Below are positions 8,360 to 16,933 of a stretch of DNA of 64,000 bases, in pieces (positions within the stretch are counted from its first letter, which is position 1; every line of letters begins with the position of its first letter). A program made the position numbers and the translations under genes. This stretch comes from Flavobacterium sp. MDT1-60 (GTDB lineage: Bacteria; Bacteroidota; Bacteroidia; Flavobacteriales; Flavobacteriaceae). The stretch covers positions 2,666,001 to 2,730,000 of the forward strand of contig NZ_CP062159.1 of NCBI RefSeq assembly GCF_014844035.1. Direction: 5' to 3'. Below the pieces are notes generated by a model, which saw only the letters and a program-made list of their open reading frames with translations, was not told the DNA's origin and did no database searches.

Positions 8360-8399
8360 ACACAATCTAAATAAAATAACAACAAGACATTTCAATAAA

Positions 8400-9863
8400 A
8401 TGGAAATAAATAATATAAAAACACTCGGTCAATTAAAGGCTTCAGGATATAAAAGCATTAGTATTAAAGATGAATTGCGAAATAATCTTCGCGAGAAAAT
8501 TAAGTCTGGAGCGCCAGTTTTTGAAGGTGTTCATGGCTTTGAAAACACAGTAATTCCGGAGTTGGAACGCGCTATTTTATCTAGACATAATATCAATTTA
8601 TTGGGACTTCGCGGTCAGGCGAAAACACGTTTGGCGCGTAAAATGATCGAATTATTAGATGAATATATTCCGTTTGTTACGGGTTCTGAAATTAATGACG
8701 ATCCGTTAAATCCGATTTCGCGTTTTGGAAAAGATTTGATTGCCGAAAAAGGGGATGAAACACCAATTTCATGGTTACACAGAAGCGAACGTTTCTTTGA
8801 AAAATTAGCCACACCAGATGTAACCGTTGCCGATTTAATTGGGGATGTGGATCCAATTAAAGCAGCGAATTTAAAATTATCGTATGCAGATGATCGTGTG
8901 ATTCATTTCGGAATGATTCCGAGAGCGAATCGCAGCATTTTTGTAATCAACGAATTACCCGATTTGCAAGCCAGAATTCAGGTGGCTTTATTTAATATTT
9001 TACAGGAAGGTGATATTCAGATAAGAGGTTTTAAATTGAGAATGCCGTTGGATATGCAATTTGTATTTACCGCAAATCCGGAAGATTATACCAACAGAGG
9101 AAGTATAGTAACACCTCTTAAAGATAGGATTGGTTCTCAAATCCTGACACATTATCCCGAAAGTGTTGCCATTGCACGAATAATTACAGAGCAGGAAGCT
9201 AAACTGGACGAAACGCAAAGTGAAATAGTGTATGTGCCAAGTCTGGCTAAAGATATTTTAGAGCAAATTAGTTTTGAAGCTCGTGACAGCGAATATATAG
9301 ATAATAAAAGTGGTGTAAGTGCCAGAATGAGTATTACAGCTTTTGAGAATTTAATAAGTACTGCAGAGCGTCGTGCCTTAAAAGCCGGAGTGGATCATAC
9401 CATTTTGCGTTTGTCTGATTTCATCGGAATTATCCCCGCTATTACCGGAAAAGTAGAATTGGTTTATGAAGGAGAGCAGGAGGGAGCGGCTGTGGTGGCG
9501 CAGAATTTAATTGGTTCTGCGATTCGAACTTTGTTTTCAGATTTCTTTCCAAAAATTGAAAAATTAGAAAAACCAGGAGAAAAAACACCATATTCTGATT
9601 TGATAGAATGGTTTTTTGCCGAAAGCGGTTTCGAGTTATTAGACGATGCTACTGATGCAGAATATCAAAATATCCTTGATGAAGTAACGCCATTGGATAT
9701 TTTAGTGAAGAAGTATCAGCCTCAATTAGATAAAAAAGATAACTATTTCATGAAAGAATTTATTTTATGGGCTTTGGTTGAATACAAAAAATTAAGCAAA
9801 GATCGTTTTGCGCAAGGACATCAGTTTAAAGATATGTACGGAAGCTATATTAGCAAATTATAA
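8400..9863 (+). CDS. AAA+ ATPase, magnesium-chelatase/MoxR-like
   Basis: 487 residues. The P-loop region GLRGQAKTR lies around residue 70 (Ala in place of the usual last Gly). The Walker B analogue is SIFVINELPDL (Asn-Glu instead of Asp-Glu), sensor 1 is FVFTANPEDYTNRG, and an Arg-finger region PLKDRIGS follows, then a helical lid (about 300-380). The architecture matches the chelatase I/MoxR branch. It likely forms a ring that works with the VWA protein encoded just upstream. The variant Walker residues might lower or alter ATP hydrolysis. A terminator follows at 9907. Confidence 0.85.
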   Translation: MEINNIKTLGQLKASGYKSISIKDELRNNLREKIKSGAPVFEGVHGFENTVIPELERAILSRHNINLLGLRGQAKTRLARKMIELLDEYIPFVTGSEINDDPLNPISRFGKDLIAEKGDETPISWLHRSERFFEKLATPDVTVADLIGDVDPIKAANLKLSYADDRVIHFGMIPRANRSIFVINELPDLQARIQVALFNILQEGDIQIRGFKLRMPLDMQFVFTANPEDYTNRGSIVTPLKDRIGSQILTHYPESVAIARIITEQEAKLDETQSEIVYVPSLAKDILEQISFEARDSEYIDNKSGVSARMSITAFENLISTAERRALKAGVDHTILRLSDFIGIIPAITGKVELVYEGEQEGAAVVAQNLIGSAIRTLFSDFFPKIEKLEKPGEKTPYSDLIEWFFAESGFELLDDATDAEYQNILDEVTPLDILVKKYQPQLDKKDNYFMKEFILWALVEYKKLSKDRFAQGHQFKDMYGSYISKL

Positions 9864-9906
9864 ATTGTGAATTATAAATTAGGAATTAATAAAATTGCAT
9901 AAAAAT

Positions 9907-9944
9907 CAAACCCGACAGCTTTTAAAAAGCTTTCGGGTTTTTTA
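9907..9944 (+). terminator. Terminator after the VWA/AAA+ pair
   Basis: AACCCGA-C-AGCTTTT / AAAAGCT-T-TCGGGTT stem followed by TTTTTT. Confidence 0.85.
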
Positions 9945-10027
9945 TTTGTTGAAAATAAGGTAATTACCAGTTTTATTTCCTCTACCTTGCTCCGTTGGCT
10001 GTATTTGCAGTCTTTCCCAAAATTAAA

Positions 10028-10621
10028 ATGGAAGAAGGTTTTGAAGATTTGATTGCGAGTTATATCGAGAATAAAGTAGGTATTTCGGAGCATTTTTTAA
10101 GCAACGAATTGGCTGATAATCTCAAACAAAATCTGCTCGATTTAAAGAAGAGAAGTTTATTGTCAGAGGCGGGAATAGGGAATTCAGAGAAGCTTTCTTA
10201 TGATGGCGCTGTTAGGAGTGATTCGATATATTGGCTGGATAAAAAGCATAATAATGTTTTTGAAAATGCCTTTTTTGCTCAAATTGATGCTTTTATCGTT
10301 TATCTAAATGAAAGCTGTTATGCCGGAATTACGGGATATGAATTCCATTATTCGTTATATGAAAAAGGTGATTTTTATCTACAACATTTAGATCAGTTTA
10401 AAAATAATCCGAGTCGGAAGTATTCTATGATCAGTTATCTTAATAGTAATTGGCTGGAAAGCGATGGCGGTGAATTAATGATTCATCAGGAAAATAACAA
10501 TCAAAAAATTTCGCCTACTCAGGGCAAAACGGTTTTCTTTAAAAGCAATGAATTAGTTCATGAAGTTTTGGTTACTCAAAATACCCGAATGAGTATTACG
10601 GGTTGGCTGAAAAGTGATTAA
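10028..10621 (+). CDS. 2-oxoglutarate/Fe(II)-dependent oxygenase
   Basis: 197 residues from the ATG at 10028 (an earlier in-frame start lies in apparent promoter sequence). The jelly-roll iron site is visible: H120-x-D122 in LQHLDQF, the distal H178 in ELVHEVL, and R187 in RMSITGWL, which would bind 2-oxoglutarate. The tail SITGWLKSD is typical of the prolyl-hydroxylase-like group. It probably hydroxylates a protein or small molecule in the cytoplasm; the substrate is not predictable. It stands alone after a terminator, and its stop lies 40 bp before the preferred start of the next gene. Confidence 0.8.
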   Translation: MEEGFEDLIASYIENKVGISEHFLSNELADNLKQNLLDLKKRSLLSEAGIGNSEKLSYDGAVRSDSIYWLDKKHNNVFENAFFAQIDAFIVYLNESCYAGITGYEFHYSLYEKGDFYLQHLDQFKNNPSRKYSMISYLNSNWLESDGGELMIHQENNNQKISPTQGKTVFFKSNELVHEVLVTQNTRMSITGWLKSD

Positions 10622-10661
10622 ATTTATAAATGTTATTTTTGATTTTGATAAAAATGAAAAA

Positions 10662-11042
10662 ATGGAAATCAAATATATTTTAGAACTCAACGGTATAATA
10701 ATAGGTTATACAGAATTTGAATTTGCAGACCCACCAATGGGGGTAGTGCATGGAAAAATAATATTTGATGAAATTGATTCTCCGTATGACTTTTTTAAAA
10801 ATCATTGTAAAAAATTTAATGTTCAGATAAATACAGATTTCCCTAACGAAAAGTTTATTGATACAGCTATAATTCCTCAATTAAAAGTGTTTTTGCAAAA
10901 TGAAAATCAATTGCACGGTTGGGGCGGAGCAATCTCAGGAATGGATTCTGATGAATTTGAAATTCAATTTGGAGGTATTTCTTCTGAGTTAATGCAAACT
11001 GAATTTAAACATCATTATATAAGATATTATAAGCATGAATAA
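10662..11042 (+). CDS. Hypothetical protein, 126 aa
   Basis: No family recognised. Soluble, with mixed beta and alpha character and a distinctive Gly-rich block HGWGGAISGMDSDEFEIQFGG near the C-terminus. The start at ATG 10662 (MEIKYILELNG) is preferred to a GTG at 10614 that overlaps the previous gene, but the longer form is possible. It is followed by an independent promoter for the transporter gene. Confidence 0.6.
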   Translation: MEIKYILELNGIIIGYTEFEFADPPMGVVHGKIIFDEIDSPYDFFKNHCKKFNVQINTDFPNEKFIDTAIIPQLKVFLQNENQLHGWGGAISGMDSDEFEIQFGGISSELMQTEFKHHYIRYYKHE

Positions 11043-11060
11043 AAACCAGAAACATATGTC

Positions 11061-11068
11061 TTATTTTT
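11061..11068 (+). promoter_or_regulatory. Candidate -7 element (TATTTTTG) for the EamA transporter
   Basis: TATTTTTG fits TAnnTTTG and lies 19 bp before the ATG at 11088. It also argues against a TTG start at 11067, which would sit inside this word. Confidence 0.45.
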
Positions 11069-11087
11069 GCACTCAAAATTTGAACCT

Positions 11088-11942
11088 ATGTTATTCCTTA
11101 TTTTAAGTATTCTGTGTAGTGTAATAGTTGGTGTTATATTCAAAATTACCCGAAAATATAATGTTAGTCCCATTCAAATTGTAGCATTCAATTACATATT
11201 TGCTCTACTGCTTTGTTACTTTACTTTTAAACCTGATATAAGTCAGGTCGATGGAAATGCTCCCTGGAATATTTACATCGCCATTGGTGTTTTACTACCA
11301 ATCGTTTTCCTGTTTTTAATTACTTCGATTAAACATATGGGAATCGTAAAAACCGATGCCGCACAACGATTATCACTTTTTATCCCTATACTGGCTGCCT
11401 GGTTTATTTTTAAGGAAGAATTTAATTCTTATAAAGTTATCGGACTCCTAATAGGCTTTGTGGCTCTTTTATTCATTCTCAAAAAACAATCAGCAAATAC
11501 AGAAAATAAGTGGATTTATCCAACGGTTGTTTTACTTGGTTTTGGCTTGATTGATATTCTTTTCAAACAAATAGCACTTTATACCACTTTACCTTATACA
11601 ACTTCTTTATTTGTAGTTTTTGATATTTCTTTAGCCATTTCTTTACTGGTTGTTGTTTATGAAATCGTTTTGAGAAAGGTAAAATTGAAAGCTAAAAATA
11701 TTCTTTTTGGAGGTTTGGTCGGAATTTTTAATTTCGGAAATATATTGTTTTACCTAAAAGCACATAAGGCATTTTCAGATAATCCGTCAACTGTTTTTGC
11801 CGGAATGAATATGGGTGTTATTATTTTAGGAAGTCTTGTTGGCTTGCTTTTTTTTAAAGAAAAATTATCCAAAATTAACTTCATTGGTCTCTTTTTGGCC
11901 TTAATTGCGATTGTTTTTATCGTTATTTCGCAATTTAAGTAA
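11088..11942 (+). CDS. EamA/DMT-superfamily membrane transporter
   Basis: 284 residues, almost entirely hydrophobic, with about ten transmembrane helices in two similar halves, the EamA layout. The first helix is MLFLILSILCSVIVGVIF. Internal-repeat features include FNYIFALLLCYF in half one and PSTVFAGMNMGVIILGSLVGLLFFKEKLS in half two, where the KEKLS turn is typical. These inner-membrane carriers export or import amino acids, nucleotides or sugars; the substrate cannot be told from sequence. Confidence 0.85.
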   Translation: MLFLILSILCSVIVGVIFKITRKYNVSPIQIVAFNYIFALLLCYFTFKPDISQVDGNAPWNIYIAIGVLLPIVFLFLITSIKHMGIVKTDAAQRLSLFIPILAAWFIFKEEFNSYKVIGLLIGFVALLFILKKQSANTENKWIYPTVVLLGFGLIDILFKQIALYTTLPYTTSLFVVFDISLAISLLVVVYEIVLRKVKLKAKNILFGGLVGIFNFGNILFYLKAHKAFSDNPSTVFAGMNMGVIILGSLVGLLFFKEKLSKINFIGLFLALIAIVFIVISQFK

Positions 11943-12048
11943 TTTTTTCTGTAGCTTAATTCGTTAATTTACAGGCTCTTTAATGTTAAGTTTTAAATTA
12001 TTCAAAAATAAACTCTACTAATTCTATAGAATTTAAGAAATATATTTA

Positions 12049-12056
12049 TAAATTTG
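12049..12056 (+). promoter_or_regulatory. Candidate -7 element (TAAATTTG) before the first cysteine-rich peptide
   Basis: TAAATTTG exactly fits TAnnTTTG and ends 8 bp before the ATG at 12065. Transcription would start only a few bases before the reading frame. Confidence 0.5.
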
Positions 12057-12064
12057 CCCCAACA

Positions 12065-12151
12065 ATGAAATACTCTAGTCAATATATCATTCAGGTCATG
12101 TGCGCCACCACGTTGTGTTGCATGATGAACTATGCAGTGAAATGGCGTTAA
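12065..12151 (+). CDS. 28-aa cysteine-containing leader-like peptide
   Basis: The open frame encodes MKYSSQYIIQVMCATTLCCM then MNYAVKWR, ending TAA. It has three cysteines in eight residues and paired Cys-Cys and Met-Met codons. It lies just after a -7-type promoter and 31 bp before a perfect intrinsic terminator, the layout of an attenuator leader peptide. The TGCATGA at 12119-12125 (Cys-Met-Met codons) is complementary to TCATGCA at 12189-12195 in the terminator's left arm, so an alternative fold is possible. Downstream lie a second cysteine-rich frame and a glutamate-dehydrogenase-type gene. Coding is inferred from layout only. Confidence 0.5.
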   Translation: MKYSSQYIIQVMCATTLCCMMNYAVKWR

Positions 12152-12182
12152 TAGAAAATCACTTGTTAGTTATTTTTTTTTT

Positions 12183-12213
12183 AGCCTTTCATGCACCATG
12201 AAAGGCTTTTTTT
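12183..12213 (+). terminator. Strong terminator between the two cysteine-rich peptides
   Basis: AGCCTTTCATG / CATGAAAGGCT is a perfect 11-bp stem with CAC loop followed by TTTTTT. It separates the first peptide frame from the second and from the dehydrogenase gene, so it may be conditional. Confidence 0.85.
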
Positions 12214-12236
12214 AGAACTATTAAAAAATTAAGGAA

Positions 12237-12332
12237 ATGAGATCAAATAGAAATACGAATATTATGATGCAGTGTTGTCTGATAAAAATTCCATGTTGTC
12301 GAATGTGCATGTGGAATAAACGCTTTTCATAA
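12237..12332 (+). CDS. 31-aa cysteine-rich leader-like peptide
   Basis: The frame MRSNRNTNIMMQCCLIKIPC then CRMCMWNKRFS carries five cysteines, including two CC pairs, and four Met in 31 codons. It starts after an AAGGAA stretch. Its last codons lie in the left arm of another hairpin (12323-12344). It stands 72 bp before the preferred dehydrogenase start. Cysteine is rare in this proteome, so two such frames in tandem are unlikely to be chance. It could be a regulatory leader or a metal-binding peptide; function unknown. Confidence 0.5.
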   Translation: MRSNRNTNIMMQCCLIKIPCCRMCMWNKRFS

Positions 12333-12352
12333 AAGAATGAAAAGGAGTTTTT
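12323..12352 (+). promoter_or_regulatory. Hairpin overlapping the end of the second peptide, before the dehydrogenase gene
   Basis: CTTTTCAT (12323-12330) pairs with ATGAAAAG (12337-12344), then GAGTTTTT. It may act as a weak terminator or translation control. The right arm contains AAAAGGAG, a Shine-Dalgarno-like run, just before ATG codons at 12354. Confidence 0.45.
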
Positions 12353-12404
12353 AATGATGAAAAAAAATACAAATCAAATATTCAAATTTAAAAATATATA
12401 CACT

Positions 12405-13691
12405 ATGAGTGCAGAAATAATTAAACAGAACCCCTTTCAATCGATGATTGATCGTTTTAATGTCGCAGCTGATATTCTTAATTTAGAGGAATCAATCAGA
12501 GAAAAATTACAACGTCCCGAAAAACAAATTGTCGTTAATTTTTCGATTGTGTTAGATAACGGAAAGGTTCAAAATTTTGAAGGATATCGCGTTATTCACA
12601 ATACAGCTTTGGGACCATCAAAAGGTGGAATTCGCTATGATACAGCCGTAAATCTTGATGAAGTTAAAGCACTTGCAGCCTGGATGACCTGGAAATCTGC
12701 CGTTATTGGAATTCCTTTTGGAGGAGCAAAAGGCGGTATCATTTGTGATCCCAGAAAACATTCTAAAACAGAATTAGAAAAAATTACCAGAGGCTACACC
12801 AAAGCATTAGCTGATATTTTTGGACCAAATAAAGATGTTCCGGCACCGGACATGGGAACAGGTCCTGACGAAATGGGCTGGTTAATGGATGAATTTTCGT
12901 TACTTCACGGCAAACCAATTCATGCTGTGGTAACCGGAAAACATTTGCATTCCGGAGGTTCTTTAGGAAGAGTAGAAGCAACCGGAAGAGGTGTGAGTAT
13001 TATTACGTTATTAGCCCTTCAAAAATTAAGATTAAGGCCTGCAAGATCTACTGCTGCTATTCAGGGATTTGGAAATGTAGGATTGCATTCGGCTTTGTTT
13101 TTATATGAAAAAGGAGTAAAAATTGTTGCGGTTAGTGATGTTTCAGAAGCTTTTTATAATCCTGACGGACTTAATATTCCAGAGTTAATCTTGTATTACA
13201 ACCTGAACAACAAAAACATTAAAGGGTATCCGAATTCAGGTGCTATTAAACACGAAGATTTGTTGCTCTTAGATGTTGATGTATTGATTCCGGCGGCTAA
13301 AGAAGATGTAATTACACAGAAAAATGCAAAGGATATTCGGGCCAAAATCATTGTGGAAGGAGCAAACGGACCTATTTCGTCAGATGCAGATAAAATATTG
13401 CATGATAATAAAGTTTTAGTTGTTCCTGATATTTTGGCGAATGCCGGAGGTGTAACCGTTTCTTATTTTGAATGGCTTCAGAATTCGCTTTTAGAATCAT
13501 GGAGAATTCATCAGATTAATACACGTTTGGAAGATATTTTGGAAAAAGGTTTTGAAACTGTTTTTAGAATTGCATTAAAACACAATGTGACGCCAAGAAT
13601 CGCAGCGTATATTATTGCTTTGCAAAAAGTGGCTGATACGCAAGCTGTAAAAGAGGTAGCATTAGAAGAACCAAAATTCAAACAGAATTAA
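12405..13691 (+). CDS. Glu/Leu/Phe/Val dehydrogenase (glutamate dehydrogenase, RocG/GudB-like)
   Basis: 428 residues from ATG 12405 (MSAEIIKQNPFQSMIDRFN); an in-frame start at 12354 would add 17 low-complexity residues. The substrate-binding block LGPSKGGIRYD, the catalytic Lys segment PFGGAKGGIICDPR, PAPDMGTGPDEMGW and the nucleotide-binding GFGNVG are present in order. The length matches RocG/GudB-type NAD-dependent enzymes. It would interconvert glutamate and 2-oxoglutarate plus ammonia in the cytoplasm. The gene is preceded by two cysteine-rich short frames with hairpins, which suggests leader control. Confidence 0.92.
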   Translation: MSAEIIKQNPFQSMIDRFNVAADILNLEESIREKLQRPEKQIVVNFSIVLDNGKVQNFEGYRVIHNTALGPSKGGIRYDTAVNLDEVKALAAWMTWKSAVIGIPFGGAKGGIICDPRKHSKTELEKITRGYTKALADIFGPNKDVPAPDMGTGPDEMGWLMDEFSLLHGKPIHAVVTGKHLHSGGSLGRVEATGRGVSIITLLALQKLRLRPARSTAAIQGFGNVGLHSALFLYEKGVKIVAVSDVSEAFYNPDGLNIPELILYYNLNNKNIKGYPNSGAIKHEDLLLLDVDVLIPAAKEDVITQKNAKDIRAKIIVEGANGPISSDADKILHDNKVLVVPDILANAGGVTVSYFEWLQNSLLESWRIHQINTRLEDILEKGFETVFRIALKHNVTPRIAAYIIALQKVADTQAVKEVALEEPKFKQN

Positions 13692-13810
13692 ATTTTTGTA
13701 ATAAGATTAAGATTATTTTCATCAGTTACAAAACTTGCGATTGCAATTTTTTGATTGATGAAAATGTCTTTTTTCGTTTTGTATCAAATCAATATAAAGT
13801 AATCTTTAAA

Positions 13811-15034
13811 ATGAGACATATTAATTTTCTCGCTTTCGCAATGCCTGCTTTTTTTCTGTTTCTGTTTTTAGAATATAAGCTGGCACAACGCAAAAAAAGA
13901 CCTGAGATTTTCAATTATGAAAGTTCTGTTTCAAACATTAGCATTGGTATTGCCGAAAGATTAATTAATCTTTTTATCGCTGCCAGTTTTTATCAATTGT
14001 ACTATTTGATTTATGATAATTACAGGCTTTTTGATATTCCGAGTACTATTTTTGTTTGGTTTGCCTTAATCCTCGCTACCGATTTTGTTTGGTATTGGTA
14101 TCATAGATTAGGACATGAAGTTAATTTTTTCTGGGCCGCGCATATCGTGCACCATCATAGTGAAGAATTTAATTTTACGGCTGCTGCCCGAATTACGACT
14201 TTTCAGGCAGTTATTCGAACAGGATTTTGGTGTGTTTTGCCTTTCGTTGGATTTCATCCGGCTATGGTTATTACAATGCTGATTGTTCATGGTGCGTATT
14301 CTTTTTTTACGCATACTCAACTTATCGGCAGAATAAAATGGCTCGAATATGTTTTTGTAACGCCTTCTGTTCATGGTGTTCATCATGCTTCTGATGAAAA
14401 ATATCTGGATAAAAATTACGGAGATATGTTTACTTTTTGGGATCGTCTTTTTGGAACTTTTCAGGAAGAGGAAGAAAAACCAAAATACGGATTGACCCAT
14501 CCGCTAAAAAGCTACAGTTTTCTTTGGCAGCATTTTCATTATTACTTTGAGATTTATGAATTATGGAGACGTTCCAATGGATTTAAAGCCAGATGGAAAG
14601 CCGTTTTTGGAAGTCCGGCACATATGGATCAGGATATTCGACCAACATTAGAAAAACGCTTTTTACAAGACAAGGAGAATCCCCATCAACGACTTCGATT
14701 CCGAAATTATCTTTATATTCAATTAGGAGTTTGCACTTTGCTTTTAACCGTTTTTACCTATTATTTTGAGTATTTAAATGCTTTAGATAAAGCTTTTGTG
14801 TTGTTCTTTATTCTTATTACATTGGTTAATTGCGGTGCTTTATTAGAACAGCGAAAATGGATTTACTATTTGGAATATGGCAGAATTTTTATGGTTACAA
14901 CCTATTTTTTATATGAAGAAGATTTGACAGTATTTTTCTTTGTACCATTAGCGATTATGATTTTTGCCGAGCAATTGTTTTCATTGAGCAAACGTTATCA
15001 AAATGTCGTGCTGCAGTTAGAGACTTCGGAGTAA
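13811..15034 (+). CDS. Membrane-bound sterol desaturase/fatty-acid hydroxylase family protein
   Basis: 407 residues from ATG 13811 (MRHINFLAFAMPAFF); upstream codons give no hydrophobic segment. The di-iron histidine boxes are visible in order: HRLGH, HIVHHH and HGVHHASD, embedded among membrane helices. A C-terminal four-helix membrane region follows (about 300-400). The family hydroxylates or desaturates lipid substrates using oxygen at the inner membrane; in Flavobacterium, lipid or ornithine-lipid hydroxylation is plausible but not shown. The TAA stop lies in the first unit of a tandem heptamer repeat. Confidence 0.87.
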   Translation: MRHINFLAFAMPAFFLFLFLEYKLAQRKKRPEIFNYESSVSNISIGIAERLINLFIAASFYQLYYLIYDNYRLFDIPSTIFVWFALILATDFVWYWYHRLGHEVNFFWAAHIVHHHSEEFNFTAAARITTFQAVIRTGFWCVLPFVGFHPAMVITMLIVHGAYSFFTHTQLIGRIKWLEYVFVTPSVHGVHHASDEKYLDKNYGDMFTFWDRLFGTFQEEEEKPKYGLTHPLKSYSFLWQHFHYYFEIYELWRRSNGFKARWKAVFGSPAHMDQDIRPTLEKRFLQDKENPHQRLRFRNYLYIQLGVCTLLLTVFTYYFEYLNALDKAFVLFFILITLVNCGALLEQRKWIYYLEYGRIFMVTTYFLYEEDLTVFFFVPLAIMIFAEQLFSLSKRYQNVVLQLETSE

Positions 15035-15072
15035 AGAGTAAAGAGTAAAGAGTAAAGAGTAAAGAGTAAAGA
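15031..15072. repeat. Tandem heptamer (GTAAAGA) x 6
   Basis: Six perfect GTAAAGA units run from 15031 to 15072. The first unit contains the TAA stop of the hydroxylase gene, so the array begins exactly at the gene's end. It may vary in copy number. Confidence 0.95.
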
Positions 15073-15334
15073 AAAAAAAAGATTTTTTAATTTATGATAT
15101 AGAGTCCCAGCGGGACATAATGTTTATAGAAATGTTTAAATCATGCGATCGAACCCCATCAGGGTGACATATTTCGCTCTGCTGGAGCTTTATTGGTAAA
15201 CCTAAATATATTTGCTATAAACATAATGCCTCGCTGGAGCTTTACCTTGTCAACGTGTAATAATTGCCTATAAATATATAGTCCCGTTTCGATTTTATAA
15301 TTCGTGAAAATTCGTGCAATTAGTGGCAAACTTT
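15073..15334. repeat. Spacer with dispersed-repeat words
   Basis: Non-coding. It holds GTCCCAGCGGGAC, a hairpin-like palindrome, then CCCATCAGGGTGACATATTTCGCTCTGCTGGAGCTTTA and, further right, CTCGCTGGAGCTTTACC, two copies of the word GCTGGAGCTTTA. The right end carries ATTCGTGAAAATTCGTGCAA, related to words at 6360-6470. Confidence 0.6.
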
Positions 15335-16933
15335 TTAAATCGTCTTAATCGCCATTATCTTCTCTTCAAAAGTATCTTTAAAATCAGATTTGCTTTTGAT
15401 TCTTGTTTTGTACGTATAAATGGTAGCTACAGAAAGTTCCAGAAATTCAGCCATTTGATTACTGTCCTGAATTCCTAATCGGTATAAGGCAAAAATCCTG
15501 AGTTCAGTATTTAAAAGCTCTCCTTTTTTGACGGTGCATTTATGATCATTTGGGAATAAATGATTAAAATCGGTCACGAAAGTGGGGAATAATTTCAGGA
15601 AGATTTCATCAAATTGATGGAAAAGATTCTCGCGTTCTTCCTTCACATTGTAACGTTTCAAACTCGCAATAACTTCATCTGTTCTTTTGGTGATGATTTT
15701 ATGAAGCGTACTTTTCTGGATATGATCTATTTTATTAATGAAAGCTGAGGTTGCCTTAATAAAATACGTAATATATTCTTCCTTAATGGCATTGGCTTCA
15801 CTCAGACTAATGTTCATTTCCTGAAGCTGTGCATACGAAGAAGCCATTATTTTTCTGGCTTTGTTTCTTTCTTTTAATTGTTTGAAAATGATAATCAGGA
15901 ACAAAACAATAATCACAGTAAGGATCGTCAATAAAATAATGATTCTTTCAAGTTTATCATTTTTATCTTTTACGTTATTTAACTGTGCTTTTTCAATAAT
16001 AGGTAAGATCGACGAAATCTCAATTTTTCTATGTCTGGCATTATAAAAAGTGGCGTCATCCATCGCAATATTGATGTATTCGTTAGCCTTATCCAAATAC
16101 CCCATTTTAAAGAGTTCATTGGCTAAATTCCGAAGTGCAACGGTTTCTTTCGTCGCATTTTTAACATCGGCAATAGCGGCAAGTGCCAGGTAATAAATGG
16201 CTTTTTTTGTATAGCCTCTTTCGGAATAAATATAACCGAGGCTCGACGTTGCGATTCCGTAATAATCTGGCGGCAATTTGTAATTGTTGATCCAATAGCT
16301 GAAGGCAAATTCGGCGCCACGCCAATCTTGTTGTTTTAATCTTTTTAAACTTTCGGCGGCCCAATATTCATTGGTATTGGTTCCAATCAATTCTAAAGCT
16401 TTTTTGAGGAAATGATTTCCTTGTTGCACATAATGAATGTTAAAACGCTGATCTTTATTGTAATCGGCTAAATCGTAATACGCGCGGGCTTTTATGGAAT
16501 AATATTCGAATTTGTTCTTTTGATCAAGTTTGTTGTCATCAATTACATTCAGCGTGTCAATAGCTTCTTTAAAAAGTCCGGATGAAAGTAGTACAAAACC
16601 TTCTTTAATTCGGCTTTTAGCCAAATATTTAGGATCTTTTAAAACAATTGCTTTAACTTTTGCTTCTTCTAAATAATAATAAGCCGAATCGTATTTAAAT
16701 GATTTATACTCGTCAAACAACGACATATAACTATTATAAAGCTGCTCGTTGTTTTGACTTACGGTAAATTTTGATACGTCTTTTTTTAATGATTCTATTT
16801 TTCGATACTTCTGTTTTAAGTAAATATCTTTTTTAAGAAGCGCTTTATCTAATTCTTCCAGAACAGGATTTGTCTCTTTCGCAGTTAGAGAAAAACCTGT
16901 AATAAAAAAAAACAGAATGTATATTCTTCGCAT
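15335..16933 (-). CDS. TPR/HTH membrane regulator of the PUL (DUF6377-like)
   Basis: 532 residues. A signal peptide ([18 protein letters not shown]) is followed by a tetratricopeptide-like helical region (about 40-320) that would sit in the periplasm. Then come one membrane span ([19 protein letters not shown]), a coiled cytoplasmic linker and a C-terminal helix-turn-helix ([23 protein letters not shown], about 480-510). This layout matches Bacteroidetes DUF6377 regulators near SusC/SusD genes. It is transcribed away from the PUL across a 482-bp spacer, so it likely senses a glycan-derived signal and controls the operon. Target sites may be the duplicated motifs at 17216-17326. Confidence 0.8.
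   Translation of the reverse strand: MRRIYILFFFITGFSLTAKETNPVLEELDKALLKKDIYLKQKYRKIESLKKDVSKFTVSQNNEQLYNSYMSLFDEYKSFKYDSAYYYLEEAKVKAIVLKDPKYLAKSRIKEGFVLLSSGLFKEAIDTLNVIDDNKLDQKNKFEYYSIKARAYYDLADYNKDQRFNIHYVQQGNHFLKKALELIGTNTNEYWAAESLKRLKQQDWRGAEFAFSYWINNYKLPPDYYGIATSSLGYIYSERGYTKKAIYYLALAAIADVKNATKETVALRNLANELFKMGYLDKANEYINIAMDDATFYNARHRKIEISSILPIIEKAQLNNVKDKNDKLERIIILLTILTVIIVLFLIIIFKQLKERNKARKIMASSYAQLQEMNISLSEANAIKEEYITYFIKATSAFINKIDHIQKSTLHKIITKRTDEVIASLKRYNVKEERENLFHQFDEIFLKLFPTFVTDFNHLFPNDHKCTVKKGELLNTELRIFALYRLGIQDSNQMAEFLELSVATIYTYKTRIKSKSDFKDTFEEKIMAIKTI

Noticed and set aside
15031..15072. Small CRISPR or phase-variable promoter from the heptamer array
   Set aside because: The repeats are tandem without spacers and lie at a gene end.
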